Below, one piece after another: positions 1-9,664 of a stretch of 64,000 nt of DNA. Every line of letters starts with the position of its first letter. The stretch's first letter is position 1. The notes under the pieces were generated by a model. It ran no database searches. It was not told the DNA's origin and was given only the letters and a program-made list of their open reading frames with translations. Both the position numbers and the translations under genes were made by a program. Origin of the DNA: Eublepharis macularius (taxonomy: Eukaryota > Chordata > Lepidosauria > Squamata > Eublepharidae); the NCBI RefSeq assembly GCF_028583425.1, contig NC_072800.1, positions 11,793,001 through 11,857,000 on the forward strand, written 5' to 3'.

Positions 1-420
1 CAAGTAAATGGAACGACATTGACCGATCAAACAGCGATTAGTAGAGCATTCTTTAAATTTTATGCAAAATTGTATCAAAGGAAAGAAGTAAATTTGGATG
101 CTATTGAGCAATATCTAGACAAAGTTAAATTACCATCGATATCAGAGAATTGGAAGGAAAAGCTGAATGCAGAAATTACGGAGACAGAGATAAGAGAAGC
201 CATTCAGTCGACTAAATTAGGCAAGGCACCAGGTCCAGATGGAATCATGGCTAGATTTTATAAATCATTGGTAGATGAGTTGGTACCTTTTTTGAAGGTG
301 GTAATGAATGAAATTTTAAGAGGACAAAAGGTTCCAGAGTCTTGGAATGAGGCCACTATATCATTGATAGCAAAGGAGGATCAGGACCTATGTAATGTCA
401 AAAACTATCGACCTTTGTTT
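1..420 (+). mobile_element. L1-type LINE, ORF2 reverse transcriptase fragment
   Basis: An open frame from base 19 matches the start of an L1-clade reverse transcriptase. It has the KAPGPDGI motif near residue 69, then a SLIAKEDQD segment and NYRP near residue 130. These are the usual L1 landmarks of the fingers/palm region. The match stops abruptly near 420, where unrelated sequence starts. The upstream part lies outside the window. This is a dead fragment, not a host gene. Confidence 0.8.
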
Positions 421-424
421 AGTA

Positions 425-960
425 CTTTCAATTCAATGTCGGAGAGGTGCCGGGAGGACAAATTAAAAACTATGTTTTGTATCTCCCCCTGCGAGATAGG
501 CGACCCAAAAAAGGGTGTCTGGATTTTTGGGTGGGCACAACTCGGCTCCTAAGAGTACGCCCCCCCTCGTCTCCCGACTGCTCCTAGTATCCAGTTCACC
601 CATCAGGGTAGTCTTGAGAGTGTCAATTTTTTGGACGTGGTTGCCTTTAAGCAATCGGCTACTTCTTTAGATGTGAAACCATACCGTAAACCCACCGACA
701 GGGCGGCATATTTAGAATACACCTCCTATCACCGCCCTGTCTTAAAGAAGAACATACCAGTGGGTCAGTTTTTACGGATTAAAAGAAACGCAACTCATCA
801 TCAGAACTACTCTGTTGAAGCAAATAAGATGAGTACAGCCTTCAAGATGCGCGGATACCCGAACTGGGTGATCCAACGCGCTAGGAAGAAAGCCGATTCG
901 ATCTCGCAGCCCCAGCTGCTAATAAAAAAAACGCCCTCACCCCAGATTACCTCTCTGTAG
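425..960 (+). mobile_element. Penelope-like element, reverse transcriptase C-terminal remnant
   Basis: The part from about 600 encodes FLDVVAFKQ, YRKPTDR, a segment like SYHRPVLKKNIPVGQFLRI, and a basic RARKKA tail. This order resembles the reverse transcriptase thumb region of Penelope-like elements just upstream of the GIY-YIG domain. The stretch 425-600 is poorly readable and may belong to the same element. It abuts the L1 fragment without recognisable host sequence between. The family call is from recalled motif pattern only. Confidence 0.55.
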
Positions 961-1034
961 ATCTGGGGGCCTCTCTGTGTGCTCCAGGTCCAGTCCTGTT
1001 GCAAGGTCTGTCATCCAAGACATCCATCCACAGG

Positions 1035-1256
1035 GGATAGATCCAGATGGGCAGCCGTGTTAGTCTGTCTGTAACAGTTGAAAAGAGCAAGAGTCCAGTA
1101 GCACCTATAAGACTTACAACATCAATTTTATTAGTCTTATGGTATGAGCTTTCGTGAGTCACAGCTCACTTCTTCAGATCCTAAAGAAGTAAGCTGTGCC
1201 TCATGAAAGCTCATACCCTACCACTCATTTTGTCTTATAGGTGCTACTGGACACGT
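1035..1256. mobile_element. SINE-like repeat of the GTGTTAGTCTG / AGTAGCACCT family
   Basis: The element is flanked by a perfect 14-bp direct repeat, catccatccacagg, at 1021-1034 and 1257-1270. This fits a retrotransposition target-site duplication. The two halves are inverted copies of each other. The left half carries the GTGTTAGTCTG end and AGTCCAGTAGCACCT; the right half ends AGGTGCTACTGGAC. Each half contains a hammerhead-like core (see 1140-1181). Related copies lie at 8602, 14290, 36154, 42873 and 49771. Confidence 0.75.
1140..1181 (-). ncRNA. hammerhead-ribozyme-like core
   Basis: Read on the minus strand: CTGAAGA (1177-1171), stem II GTGAG/CTCAC closing a CTGTGA loop, GAAA (1153-1150), then GCTC. 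With the last A of GAAA, the AGCT forms a four-base palindrome in place of stem III, with the cleavage position after the C at 1146. The core bases are intact, but stem I (GGAT against ATACC) pairs poorly. A degenerate plus-strand copy follows at about 1182-1225. Activity is not shown. Confidence 0.55.
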
Positions 1257-1299
1257 CATCCATCCACAGGCACTGTGAACTCCCCATGCTAGTCAACCC

Positions 1300-2012
1300 A
1301 CGAAGTTACCCTTGATGGACGATCTCTGTAGACAGCTGGATCAAGGCGGGTCAGTGCTGCTGATATTGTTAGATCTATCAGCAGAATTCAACACGGTCGA
1401 TCATGACCTGTTGATCCACCGCCTTATCGATGTGGAGATTCGAGGGACGACCTTGCAGTGGTTTGCCTCTTTTCTCCAAGGTTGGAGACAGAGGGTGGCG
1501 CTCGGGAAGAAGTTGTCCTCCTGCCACCCGTTGGTGTGTGGTGTCCCTCAAGGGGCAATACTCCCCCCCCCTTGCTACTTAACGTATATATGCACCCCCT
1601 TGCCCAGCTGGTACGGAGTTTTGGACTTGGGCGCCATCAATATGCAGATGACACCCAACTGTATCTGATGATAGACGGCCGGTTTGACTCTGCCCCAGAT
1701 GTCCTGGAACGTGCCTTCAGATTACGTGACTGGATTGTTGAAGCAGACTGGGGTGAGACTGAATCCCTTGAAGACGGAGGTCCTGCATGTGGGTCTAGGG
1801 TCCATGGGTGCGGGACTCCAGCTCCCTGCTCTCGATGGAGCACCACTTATGCTGGTGTCGAGAGTGAGGAGCCTGGGGGTGGTCCTGGATGCTTCCCTGT
1901 CTGTTGTTTTTAAACTGCATGTTACAAATTGTATGCTGTTACACCACCCTGAGCCCGTCTGACATGTAGGGCGGTCTAGAAATGCAATCAACCAATCAAT
2001 CAATCAATCCAT
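1300..2012 (+). mobile_element. L2/CR1-group LINE, RT fragment with 3' tail
   Basis: Overlapping frames show LDLSAEFNTVDHDLL, CGVPQGAIL and QYADDTQLYL, which are reverse transcriptase motifs of the CR1/L2 group. The YADD box lies near 1640-1655. Several frame breaks separate them. The 3' end reads like an L2/CR1-type tail and finishes in an (aatc)n run at about 1985-2010. The 5' end is truncated. Confidence 0.8.
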
Positions 2013-2253
2013 ATCCCCACCAATGAGCTCTGACTCCTTTTGCATTGTGGCCTCGAGCAGGGGAGGGCCTCTCTTCTGTCCTAGGGGTGCTATGGCCCAG
2101 GCATGACTGATTTGTTTCCAAGCACCACTCAGCTGGGCGAAGGAAGGAAAATAAGTGGGAAATGAGGGGGACAGGCAGTGTCCTGATGTCACTTCATGCG
2201 CCTTGTGGTGTCCACCCTGCTGTTGCTCCATACTTGTTCTGTTTGCTATGTTC

Positions 2254-2370
2254 GGGCCAAGCTAGAAGTGATCGAGTGGAGCGCAAGTGGAGGGCAAGTG
2301 AACAGGGAGGAATGCACGCGAGTCTGTTCACTTGCCGTTCAAGTGTCATTCGTCACTCCTAGCTTGGCCC
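2254..2370. mobile_element. MITE with GGGCCAAGCT terminal inverted repeats
   Basis: The left end gggccaagctagaagtg matches the inverted right end actcctagcttggccc. The interior contains the GTTCACTTGC segments shared by copies at 4395, 9187, 29450 and 62894. It lacks part of the left arm compared with those. The 3-bp flanks differ (ttc and tta). Confidence 0.65.
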
Positions 2371-2961
2371 TTAGTAACCTACCTGTTTCCCAAACTGACC
2401 CATCCAGCAGCCAGACAATGGAAATGGCTTAACCTGCAGGAGATCTGCCCAGACAGCAAGGAGCACAGCTGACTGGAATCCACTCTGTGCTACCAAGAGC
2501 CACTGCAGCAACTGGCGATTAGTACGTTGTTAGCATTGCAACGCACAAGGGAAATTTGCATGTGAATGAGTCCCCGGAGGTTCCCGTGCCAGGCTGTGGC
2601 CTGAGCCAATTTGATAACAGTCAAAGTACCTTTAAAAAGATACCGTGTGAGCATTAAACCAATTAGTCTTTATTAACATTTTCAGCTCTTTGCTCAAGCT
2701 GAATGGCAGCGGGCCTTGATGGAAGCAATTCCAAAGCCAGCAAGTATAGAGCCAACTCTCTTTACGTTCAGTAGTCTCAACCATAGCCCTATAGTTTCCT
2801 CCTGCTAATTTCATAAAAATAGGAGTGGAGCTCAAAAGTCCCCAGCTGAAATCTTCCTTTAGCCCAAAACACATCTGGTGGTCTCATGCAAGATAGTACC
2901 TCTCTGCCCTCCATCAAAAATAGAGCAAGTATGACACTCCCTTTCCTTCCAAGATGGTTGT
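2371..2961. other. no recognisable gene or repeat
   Basis: The stretch contains only short open frames without protein-like features. I see no known repeat motif in it. Confidence 0.4.
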
Positions 2962-2969
2962 GTTACTGA

Positions 2970-3373
2970 CAGGGCTTTTTTTCTGGGCAAAGAGGTGGTG
3001 GAACTCAGAGGGTTGCCAGCACAGGGGGCAACTCTTGGTGGGAGGTGGTGCCCCTGGTACCCCATGTACATGCGCAAAGTGCTCGCATATTCCTGGGACC
3101 GTGCAATGATGTCACTTTGGGTCAGCTGGAACAAGGGGGGAGTTTTTTAAAGTTTAAATCACCCTAGGTGAAAATGGTCACATGGCCGGTGGCCCCGCCC
3201 CCTGATCTCCAGACAAAGGGGAGTTTAGATCGCCCTCCGCACCGCCAGCAGCACGGAGGGCCATCTAAACTCCCTTCTGTCTGGAGATCAGGGGGCGGGG
3301 CCACCGGCCATGTGACCATTTTCAAGAGGTGCCGGAAGTCTGTTCCACCACATTCCAGCTGAAAAAAGCCCTA
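2970..3373. mobile_element. hAT-type MITE (CAGGGCTTTTTTT family), copy 1
   Basis: The terminal inverted repeats are cagggctttttttc at the left and gaaaaaagccct at the right. They are flanked by a perfect 8-bp duplication gttactga (2962-2969 and 3374-3381), which is the hAT signature. Inside is a fold-back around the segment that reads ccagacaaaggggagttt and its inverse, plus a CATGTGACCATTTTC motif near the right end. Related copies are at 12892, 16054, 31696, 37617 and 39430. Confidence 0.85.
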
Positions 3374-3424
3374 GTTACTGAGATGATGTAAGTGAAACAC
3401 TCTAAAAAAAACTACGGCTACAAT

Positions 3425-3500
3425 CTTAAGGATACTTTTCTGGAAGTAAGCCCCACTGAATAAAATAGGACTTACCATTGAGTAGACTGCTTGTGATTCC
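3425..3500 (+). repeat. short dispersed repeat with AAGCCCCACTGAAT core
   Basis: The segment ggaagtaagccccactgaa recurs in diverged form near 4900-4990, 13340-13435, 39835-39925, 44845-44885 and 46740-46800. The family name is unknown to me. It probably represents an old SINE or LINE tail. Confidence 0.5.
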
Positions 3501-3639
3501 TCCCTACATGTTGTAATAAGAAATTTACAATGGCCATTACCTTAAACCAAGAGAATAATTTCTTTTTGTGTGTGTTTTCGCTCTTTTTCACACTTGCTTA
3601 TCATTTAGTGCAAATGTTGCATGGTAGCTAAGGAATGAG

Positions 3640-3842
3640 AAGACAAGATTCTCTGGAAAAGTCAGTAATGCTAGGAAAAGTGGAAGACCCAAAATAAGAT
3701 AGCTTGACTCAATAAAAGAAGCCACGTCCTCCAGTTTGCAGGATCTGAGCAAGTCTGTTAATGATAGGATGTTTTGGCGATCTTTCATTCATAGGGTTGC
3801 CATAGGTCGGAGACAACTTGACGGCACATAGCACACACATAC
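3640..3842 (+). mobile_element. BovB/RTE LINE 3' end
   Basis: This is the 3' end of an RTE-clade ORF. Diverged frames encode the RRQDSLEK, MLGKVE and RPKMRWLDSI region, which resembles the known BovB ORF2 C-terminus. It is followed by the tail acttgacggcacatagcaca and a CA-rich run. Other copies in this window lie at 8150(-), 13975(+), 24975(-), 32535(+), 46925(+) and 58125(-). Confidence 0.75.
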
Positions 3843-3844
3843 AC

Positions 3845-4390
3845 TAAGGAACCAGGAGTTTCTGGCTCAAATCTTACTTCTCCCAGTAGATCTAGGCAGC
3901 TGATGGCCTACCTGAAAGGGCTGTTGTCAGAATCCCTGAAATAATGTCTGTGAAATGCTTTGTAGACCCAAAAGAGCCCTGGAAACACTATTACTATTAT
4001 TAAAGCTGTCATTGACAATAATATTCTCTTATGTTTATACTCTACTTTGCCTTAGGTAGTTTGTTGTTTGCACTGTTCTCTAATTATATAATCCTAATCC
4101 TATTGCATTGTTCATTGGTTGTTCTGTACTGTCTGATTGCCCTGCTCTATATCCTGTAATCCTCCTTGAGTCTCAGTGAGAAATGTGGACTCCAAAGTAA
4201 ATAAATAAAACCAAAAGTAATGTGATAACTAGAATATACAGTTTCCCCTTTGGGAGGTCTCCCCACTCTTTTTCACAACTACCTGTCATTCCAGTTTTAT
4301 CTCAGGTACCCTCTCAAAAAAGAATTCAAGGTGGTATACAGAGTTCTCCTCCAGTGCTGTTGTCACAACAATCCTATGAGGTAGGTTAGA
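3845..4390 (+). repeat. SINE-like and LINE 3'-tail remnants
   Basis: From 3870 to 4010 there is a tRNA/MIR-like SINE remnant (gctcaaatcttacttctcc, then a segment on small-intestine-type SINE spacing and an (attatt)n end). From about 4030 to 4215 there is an L2/CR1-type 3' tail ending aaagtaaataaataaaa. From 4290 to 4390 another old repeat ends at the MITE that starts at 4395; its other half resumes at about 4690. Confidence 0.45.
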
Positions 4391-4394
4391 CTGG

Positions 4395-4689
4395 GAGCCA
4401 AGCTACAAGTGATGAATGACACTTGCCTGGCAAGTGATCAGACTCACGTGTATTCCTCCCTGTTCACTTGCCATTCACTTGCGCTTGGAGCTTAGCTACA
4501 AGTGACGCCTGACACAGGTTGGACACTTGTCAGCTTCCCTCAAGTTTTGATGGGAAATGTAGGCATCCTGGTCTTGCAGCTGTAATGGAGAGACAAGCTG
4601 TAAAACCAGGACGCCTACATTTCCCATCAAAACTTGAGGGAAGCTGACAAGTGTCCAACCTGGGTAAGGCGTCACTTGTAGCTTGGCTC
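4395..4689. mobile_element. two nested or adjoining GAGCCAAGCT-type MITEs
   Basis: The left part, 4395-4487, matches the left arm of the family seen at 9187 and 62894. The right part, 4488-4689, is a complete fold-back element. Its arm at 4530-4575 (cttccctcaagttttgatgg) is repeated inverted at 4615-4645, and the end reads gtcacttgtagcttggctc. A second copy of this fold-back is at 33948-34181. Together they split an older repeat. Confidence 0.7.
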
Positions 4690-5640
4690 TGAGAGAGCAC
4701 AATTGACGTTAAGGTCAGGGCCAACGGGGGGTTTAAATCTGGGTCTCCCAGAGCCCACTCTGACCCACACACTGCCTCTCCATCCTGAAAGACTTCAAGT
4801 GCAGCCTTCCTCCTTGCCTTTTCCTGCCCTCCCAGGAAATAGAGGGAGCCTCACAGAGTCAAAAGACGAGGAGTATCTCCTTGCCTGAGAGAAGGGGTCT
4901 TGCACAGCAACTCTAAGCACTCTTCTCTGGGAGTAAGTGAGCACCACTAAGGAGGCTCGAGTGGAATTCTGACTAGACATGCTTAGAATTGCACCATTGT
5001 TACCTCACGGCTGATGTGTACATATTACTTCATATCTTATTTTATAGATAATATCTTACAGCTTAACATAGCAACAGTCCTGTAAGGGGGGGGAACCCTG
5101 TTCTTGAACAGAAGCTTAAATAATGGAAAGAGGCAATGAAGCTTTTTATGGCATGGAGGTAAATAACCCCTGGTAAATAATATCCAATTATTAAAGGGGC
5201 AGGACTTTTCCCCTCCTTTAGACAGACACAACGGCCAGAAGATAGGGACTGTCTCTGGCAAGTAGGGGCAGTTTGTTTTCGGGACTGGTGGCTTTCCCTT
5301 GTTGTTACGTTGTGCAATTAATCTTCCTTCCCTCTCTCTCTCATTCCGAAATGGCTCAAGGCAAAGCCAGTTCTCTCACCCAGCCACCCAAGTGACTCTT
5401 TGGGGGCAGCTCAATGCGGAGGGCACCAGCATGCCCTGGGGGCTCAGCTCAATGTCAGTGCCCGCCACCAACTGGCATTCCCTCTTCAGCCCCCTCTGCC
5501 AGCACCCGGGTCCCGGACAAGATGCTTATGTGGTAAAATGAATGTGCAGGCCATTGTTTTTATACAATTTGGTGGCAGCAGTGTAAATACACAGCTCTGA
5601 CAGAAGGTTTTGTTTTATTTTCCAGTCTACAGAGTAAAGG
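4690..5640. other. no gene seen; minor repeat remnants
   Basis: 4690-4770 continues the repeat interrupted by the MITE, with a gtttaaatctgggtctccc SINE-type segment. 4900-4990 is a copy of the short dispersed repeat described at 3425. The remainder, including a C-rich stretch near 5400-5520, shows no recognisable coding or repeat signal. Confidence 0.4.
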
Positions 5641-5652
5641 TAGTGTATGCTT

Positions 5653-7075
5653 TTTAAAAAAAGAAATTTATTGGGTAGGTTAACATACATTTCATAAATT
5701 ACATATTACATCAATTTCTTTTTCAACTAGTACTAATTGTCTTACACTTATCAATTTAAATACACATTTCCCACCCTCCCTCCCCCTTTTACCCCAGACT
5801 CCCAACAGCACTAAAACCTTTTTAAATCTTAACATTTCCTTCTATTCTAATATTTGTCCCAGTTTCCAAAGGTAAAGTTCTTACATAGTTTCTAGTTCTA
5901 TTATCATATACATATTAATAACTATCCATAGGCCATAGTTGTCCTTTTACATCCCACTTATTTTCCACATACTCTCTAAATTTTTCCCAGTCCTTTAAAC
6001 ATTCATTTGAGCTTTGTTCTTTCAATTTTCTTGTCAATTTGTCCATCTCCACCATGTACAACAGTTTCTGTATCCAATCCTAAATTTCTGGTATCTCCTC
6101 TTGCTTCCAGTATTGCGCATATAATAATCTTGCTGCCACCAAAATGTAATACAATACTGTCCTGTCCAGTACATTGACTTTTTCCATATTAAGCCCTAAC
6201 AGAAACAATTCAGGGCATTTTGATAAATTACCTTTCATAATTATCAACATTTCCGCATATATCTTAGACCAAAATTGCTTAGCTTTATCACAAGTCCACC
6301 ACATATGATAGAAAGAGCCATCGTGTTTTTTAGATTTCCAACATTTGTTTGACATAGCGTTACTCATATTTGCTCATTTCTTCAGTGTTAAATACCATCT
6401 ATACATCATCTTATATCCATTCGCTTTTAAATTAACACACGTAGATATTTTCATAGTATTTTTCCACAAGTATTCCCATGCCTCCATTGTAATCTCTTTA
6501 TTAAAATGTAATGCCCATTTCACCATTTGTGTCTTAACCGTTTCATCTTCTGTGTACCATTTCAGTAACAATTTGTAAAGCTTAGAAATTATTTTTGTTC
6601 CCTCTCCAAGTAAAAGTTCTTCTAACTCTGAATTTCTAGTTCTAAAACCTACTTTTCTTTTATCTACTTCAAATAAATCTTTAATTTGTCGGTATTGTAA
6701 CCATCCATATTTAAACGGTAGATCTTCTTCCTTCTTCATTTTTACAATGTCTCTTTCTATCAACAATAATTCCTTATATGTTATCCAGTCTTCTCCTTGA
6801 TAATCTGTATGTGGTTTTATCACCTCTGCTGGCACAATCCACATAGGCCTTTTCTCCTCTATATATCTTTTGTATTTTTGCCAAACCAAAAAAATATTTC
6901 TTCTTACAAAGTGGTGTTGAAACATACCATCCATTTTATATTTCTCATATCATAAATATGCATGCCAACCAAACAAATTGTTGTGACCTTCCAAAGTTAA
7001 CAGCTTGTAGTTGGATAAATTTACCCAGTCTCTTAACCATGTTAAACATGTCGCTTCATGATATAGTCTCAAATT
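5653..7075 (-). mobile_element. 5'-truncated L1 LINE with target-site duplication
   Basis: It is flanked by the perfect 12-bp repeat tagtgtatgctt at 5641-5652 and 7076-7087. Minus-strand frames at 6934-6374 and 6367-6080 encode the C-terminal part of L1 ORF2, including MKKEEDLPFKYGWLQYRQIK and the cysteine-rich CWKSKKHDGSFYHMWWTC segment. The pieces are separated by a frame break. The 3' UTR runs to about 5653 with a short A tail. A near-identical copy lies at 25500-26649. Confidence 0.9.
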
Positions 7076-7104
7076 TAGTGTATGCTTAGATGGATCTGGT
7101 TAAA

Positions 7105-7190
7105 TACTTCCACACAAATATTTGTTTGTTTGTTTGTTTATCCTGCTCTGCCCATGAGTGGGCTCAGGGCAGGTTACAATAGTAAAACAT
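7105..7190 (-). mobile_element. LINE 3'-tail remnant (L2/CR1 type)
   Basis: A (tttg)n run at 7120-7138 is followed by tgggctcagggcaggttaca. On the minus strand this is the same 3' end seen at 14402, 16600 and 56690. Confidence 0.55.
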
Positions 7191-7195
7191 ATCAT

Positions 7196-7208
7196 TGACA
7201 TTAAAATC

Positions 7209-7243
<35 letters not shown>

Positions 7244-7545
7244 AATAATGATAATGATGATGATGATGATGATAATAGATTTATATACTGCCCTGCAGGA
7301 CAACTTAATGCCCACTTAGAGCCATTTACAAAGTATGTCATTATTATCCCCACAACAATCACCCTGTGAGGTGGGTGGGGCTGAGAGAGCTCCAGAGAGC
7401 TGTGACTCGCCCAAGGTCACCCTGCTGGCTTCAAGTGGAGGAGTGGGGAATCAAATCCGGCTCTCCAGATTAGAGTCCCGCGCTCTTAACCACTACACCA
7501 AACCACTTAACCACTACACCACTACACCAAACCATTACACAGAAT
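7196..7545 (-). mobile_element. tRNA-derived SINE with (caa)n/(tga)n tail
   Basis: On the minus strand it runs from a tRNA-like head (ggtgtagtggttaagagc and a GGTTTGATTCCCC-like B box) through ccaggatgaccttgg-type body to a tail tatataaatc. A composite (caa)n(taa)n(tga)n microsatellite lies at 7205-7275. Other copies are at 21261, 26752(+), 29275, 34490 and 62470. They share the cacctcacagggtgat segment. Confidence 0.85.
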
Positions 7546-7549
7546 TTCC

Positions 7550-8149
7550 ATAAAACACCACCCCCAGACAGCGACCTTGCAACCCACACCTGCCAGTAAC
7601 ACATGGAGGGGTGGGAGAAAGAGGGGAACAGGTCATTCAGTTTAAGTTGTAACTCATATGGGAGGCAGGTGGTCTAATGCCCCCTGCCCTAGCAATAAGA
7701 TAGAATTAATTGAATGATGCAAAGAGGAAAAGCTAGCGCACACAAAATTTAGGTGCCGGAGAATGACATGTTCTTCTCAAGCAACCCTTCAGCAAAGAAC
7801 TGGCTAGGTAGAAAGAGGAAGAGTAACCGCTATTGTATGGGTTCTACGGGGCTAATTTAGGAAGCAAACTTTAATGCAATTGTAATTTAAGAAAAATTTT
7901 CTTTTTCACCAAACCTTCTAACAATTAGAACAATACAACTATTTTTGGAGGAAGGGTCTTTAGAGGACAGCCAGCCCCCACACCACTGCAATTTGGGCAC
8001 CATTTGCTCTACAAATAGATCCTATAGTCCCTGCTGGAAATATTCCTCTGTGGACAACAATGGACCCAGTTAATTCCAAATATTTTCAGCATTAACCAGG
8101 AATGCCAATATTGGTATATACAAGAATCCAGGATTTGTTTGACTAGCTG
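7550..8149. other. no recognisable gene or repeat
   Basis: This is AT-leaning sequence with no long protein-like frame. I can assign no repeat here. Confidence 0.4.
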
Positions 8150-8450
8150 TGGCTGAAGTATGATAACCTCAGTTTAATCATTTTAGTTTCTAGGGAGAAT
8201 TGAGGCTTGGTTTCTTGGTTGCAGTTTCCCTTTCGGTTGATGACTGAGCCAAGGAATAGAAAATCTTTAACAATTTCAATATCTTCATTGTCAACGTTAA
8301 ATTTTTATAATTCCTGGGTAGTCATTACTTTTCTTTTCTTGATGTTCAGCTGTAATCCTGCTTCAGCACTTGTCAAATGTTTGGCATTGTTTTGGTCATT
8401 TCAAATCTTTACTTTTTTCTGCCAGTAACATGGTGTTGTTTATCTATCTC
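8150..8450 (-). mobile_element. BovB/RTE LINE fragment
   Basis: The left part matches the tagggagaatt...ggctt segment found in the BovB copies at 24975 and 58125. The part to about 8450 extends further into the element on the minus strand (ttcttgatgttcagctgtaa). It is decayed and has no intact frame. Confidence 0.55.
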
Positions 8451-8685
8451 AAGCTAGCAGAGTAGGGGGGAAACAAAGGGGCAACCTTCCCTGGACCCCA
8501 ATAAGATTGAGGGCCCCCAACATACTGGTTCATATTACCTAAGATTAGCAGACAAACAAGATTGTGCCTGTGCAACCTCTCATCTTCGACATTCAGGACA
8601 CTGATCCAGAGGAGTTAGCCGTGTTAGTCTGTAGTAGCAAAATAGTAGAGTCCAGTAGCACCTTTAAGACTAACCAACTTTATTG

Positions 8686-8726
8686 TAGCATAAGCTTTTG
8701 AGAACCACAGCTCTCTTCGTCAGATG
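8686..8726 (-). ncRNA. hammerhead-ribozyme-like core, inverted unit
   Basis: The minus strand reads CTGACGA (8723-8717), then stem II around agagagctgtggttct, then CAAA in place of GAAA, then GCTT. Stem I upstream GCAT can pair with downstream ATGC. The first G of GAAA is changed, so this unit is probably inactive. Confidence 0.45.
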
Positions 8727-8862
8727 CTTCTGATGAAGAGAGCTGTGGTTCTCAAAAGTTTGTGCTCCATGCATCTAACAAAGAGAGCTGTGGTTCTCGA
8801 AAGCTTATGCTCCATGCATCTGATGAAGAGAGCTGTGGTTTTTGAAAGCTTATGCTACAATA
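8726..8862 (+). ncRNA. three tandem hammerhead-like cores, 45-bp period
   Basis: CTGATGA-type boxes start at 8730, 8775 and 8820, exactly 45 bp apart. Unit 3 has CTGATGA (8820-8826), stem II GAGA/TTTT-type pairing, GAAA (8844-8847), an AGCT palindrome and stem I GCAT/ATGC, so its core is complete. Unit 2 has GAAA but CTAACAA. Unit 1 has CTGATGA but CAAA. The complete unit matches the minimal-helix-III hammerheads known in Penelope-like elements. Confidence 0.6.
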
Positions 8863-9186
8863 AAGTTGGTTAATCTTAAAGGTGCTACTGGACTCTCTAC
8901 TATTTTACAGGACACATAGCCAATTAGGAAGATTCGTTGCTTGTACAGTGAATTGACATGTAGGGTTAATTTATATAATATGTTTATTATGTTGATACTC
9001 CATGTACTTCAATGTTCCATCCACTGATAGAATCAGGGGAAGGGTTAAAGGAAGAGAGGCCCAACACTGTGTTTTGCCTCAGATTACCTCTCTGTGCCCC
9101 TATAGAGAATAAAATACAAATAAATAAAAATAGAACCAAGTAACAAGCTCCTCTTCCTCTCCCCCAAAGGGAGGCACTGTGGCTCA

Positions 9187-9367
9187 TAGCCAAGCTACAA
9201 GTGAAAGAATGACTCTTGAATGGCAAGTGAACAGACCCACGTGTGTTCCTCCCTGTTCATTTGCGCGCCACTTGATCACTATGTGGAGCGCAAGTGAACA
9301 GGGAGGAATACACGCGTGTCTGTTCACTTGCCGTTCGAGTGTCATTCTTTCACTTGTAGCTTGGCCC
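9187..9367. mobile_element. GAGCC-type MITE with 3-bp duplication
   Basis: The ends tagccaagctacaagtgaaa and tttcacttgtagcttggccc are inverted repeats, flanked by tca at 9184-9186 and 9368-9370. The interior is a long fold-back: caagtgaacag segments recur inverted around the centre near 9275. Confidence 0.75.
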
Positions 9368-9371
9368 TCAG

Positions 9372-9560
9372 TGAGTTAGAATGGGAAGCACCCAGGTTCA
9401 ATCCCTGGCGTCTCTAGTTAGAAAGGTCATGTAAAAGAGCACTGCCCAAGACCCTGGAGAGCTGCTGCTAGCCAAAGTGCACAACACTGATCTTGCTAGA
9501 CCAAGGGTGTGGCTCAGTAGTAGCTCAGTAGACCAAGGGTCTGGCTCAGCAGCTTTGTGT
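9372..9560 (+). mobile_element. tRNA-type SINE remnant
   Basis: A B-box-like caggttcaatccctgg at about 9391 is followed by a body reading gaccctggagagctgctgc and ctagaccaagggtgtggctc. A better-preserved relative is at 34345-34490. A partial tandem repeat, agaccaagggt..ggctcag, occurs at 9500 and 9530. Confidence 0.6.
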
Positions 9561-9664
9561 GTGCTGCAGACCTAGGCAGATTCTGACGCACTGAGCAGAA
9601 CAGAGCCTGCACAGGGGGCCTTCCTGCTACTTCAAAACCAGAGAGATGTTAAGTGCCTGACGTG

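Larger units (their letters stand above)
8602..8907. mobile_element. SINE-like GTGTTAGTCTG repeat with four hammerhead-like units
   Basis: The ends are gccgtgttagtctg at 8614 and ggtgctactggactct at about 8880-8896. A short direct repeat, caggacac (8594-8601 and 8908-8915), flanks it. It contains one minus-strand hammerhead-like unit (8686-8726) and three plus-strand units in tandem at 45-bp spacing (8726-8862). The inverted-plus-tandem layout is unlike an ordinary tRNA SINE. Confidence 0.75.

Noticed and set aside
1035-1256. Calling the GTGTTAGTCTG family a hAT MITE
   Set aside because: The apparent terminal inverted repeats come from the inverted halves; 13-14 bp duplications argue for retrotransposition instead.
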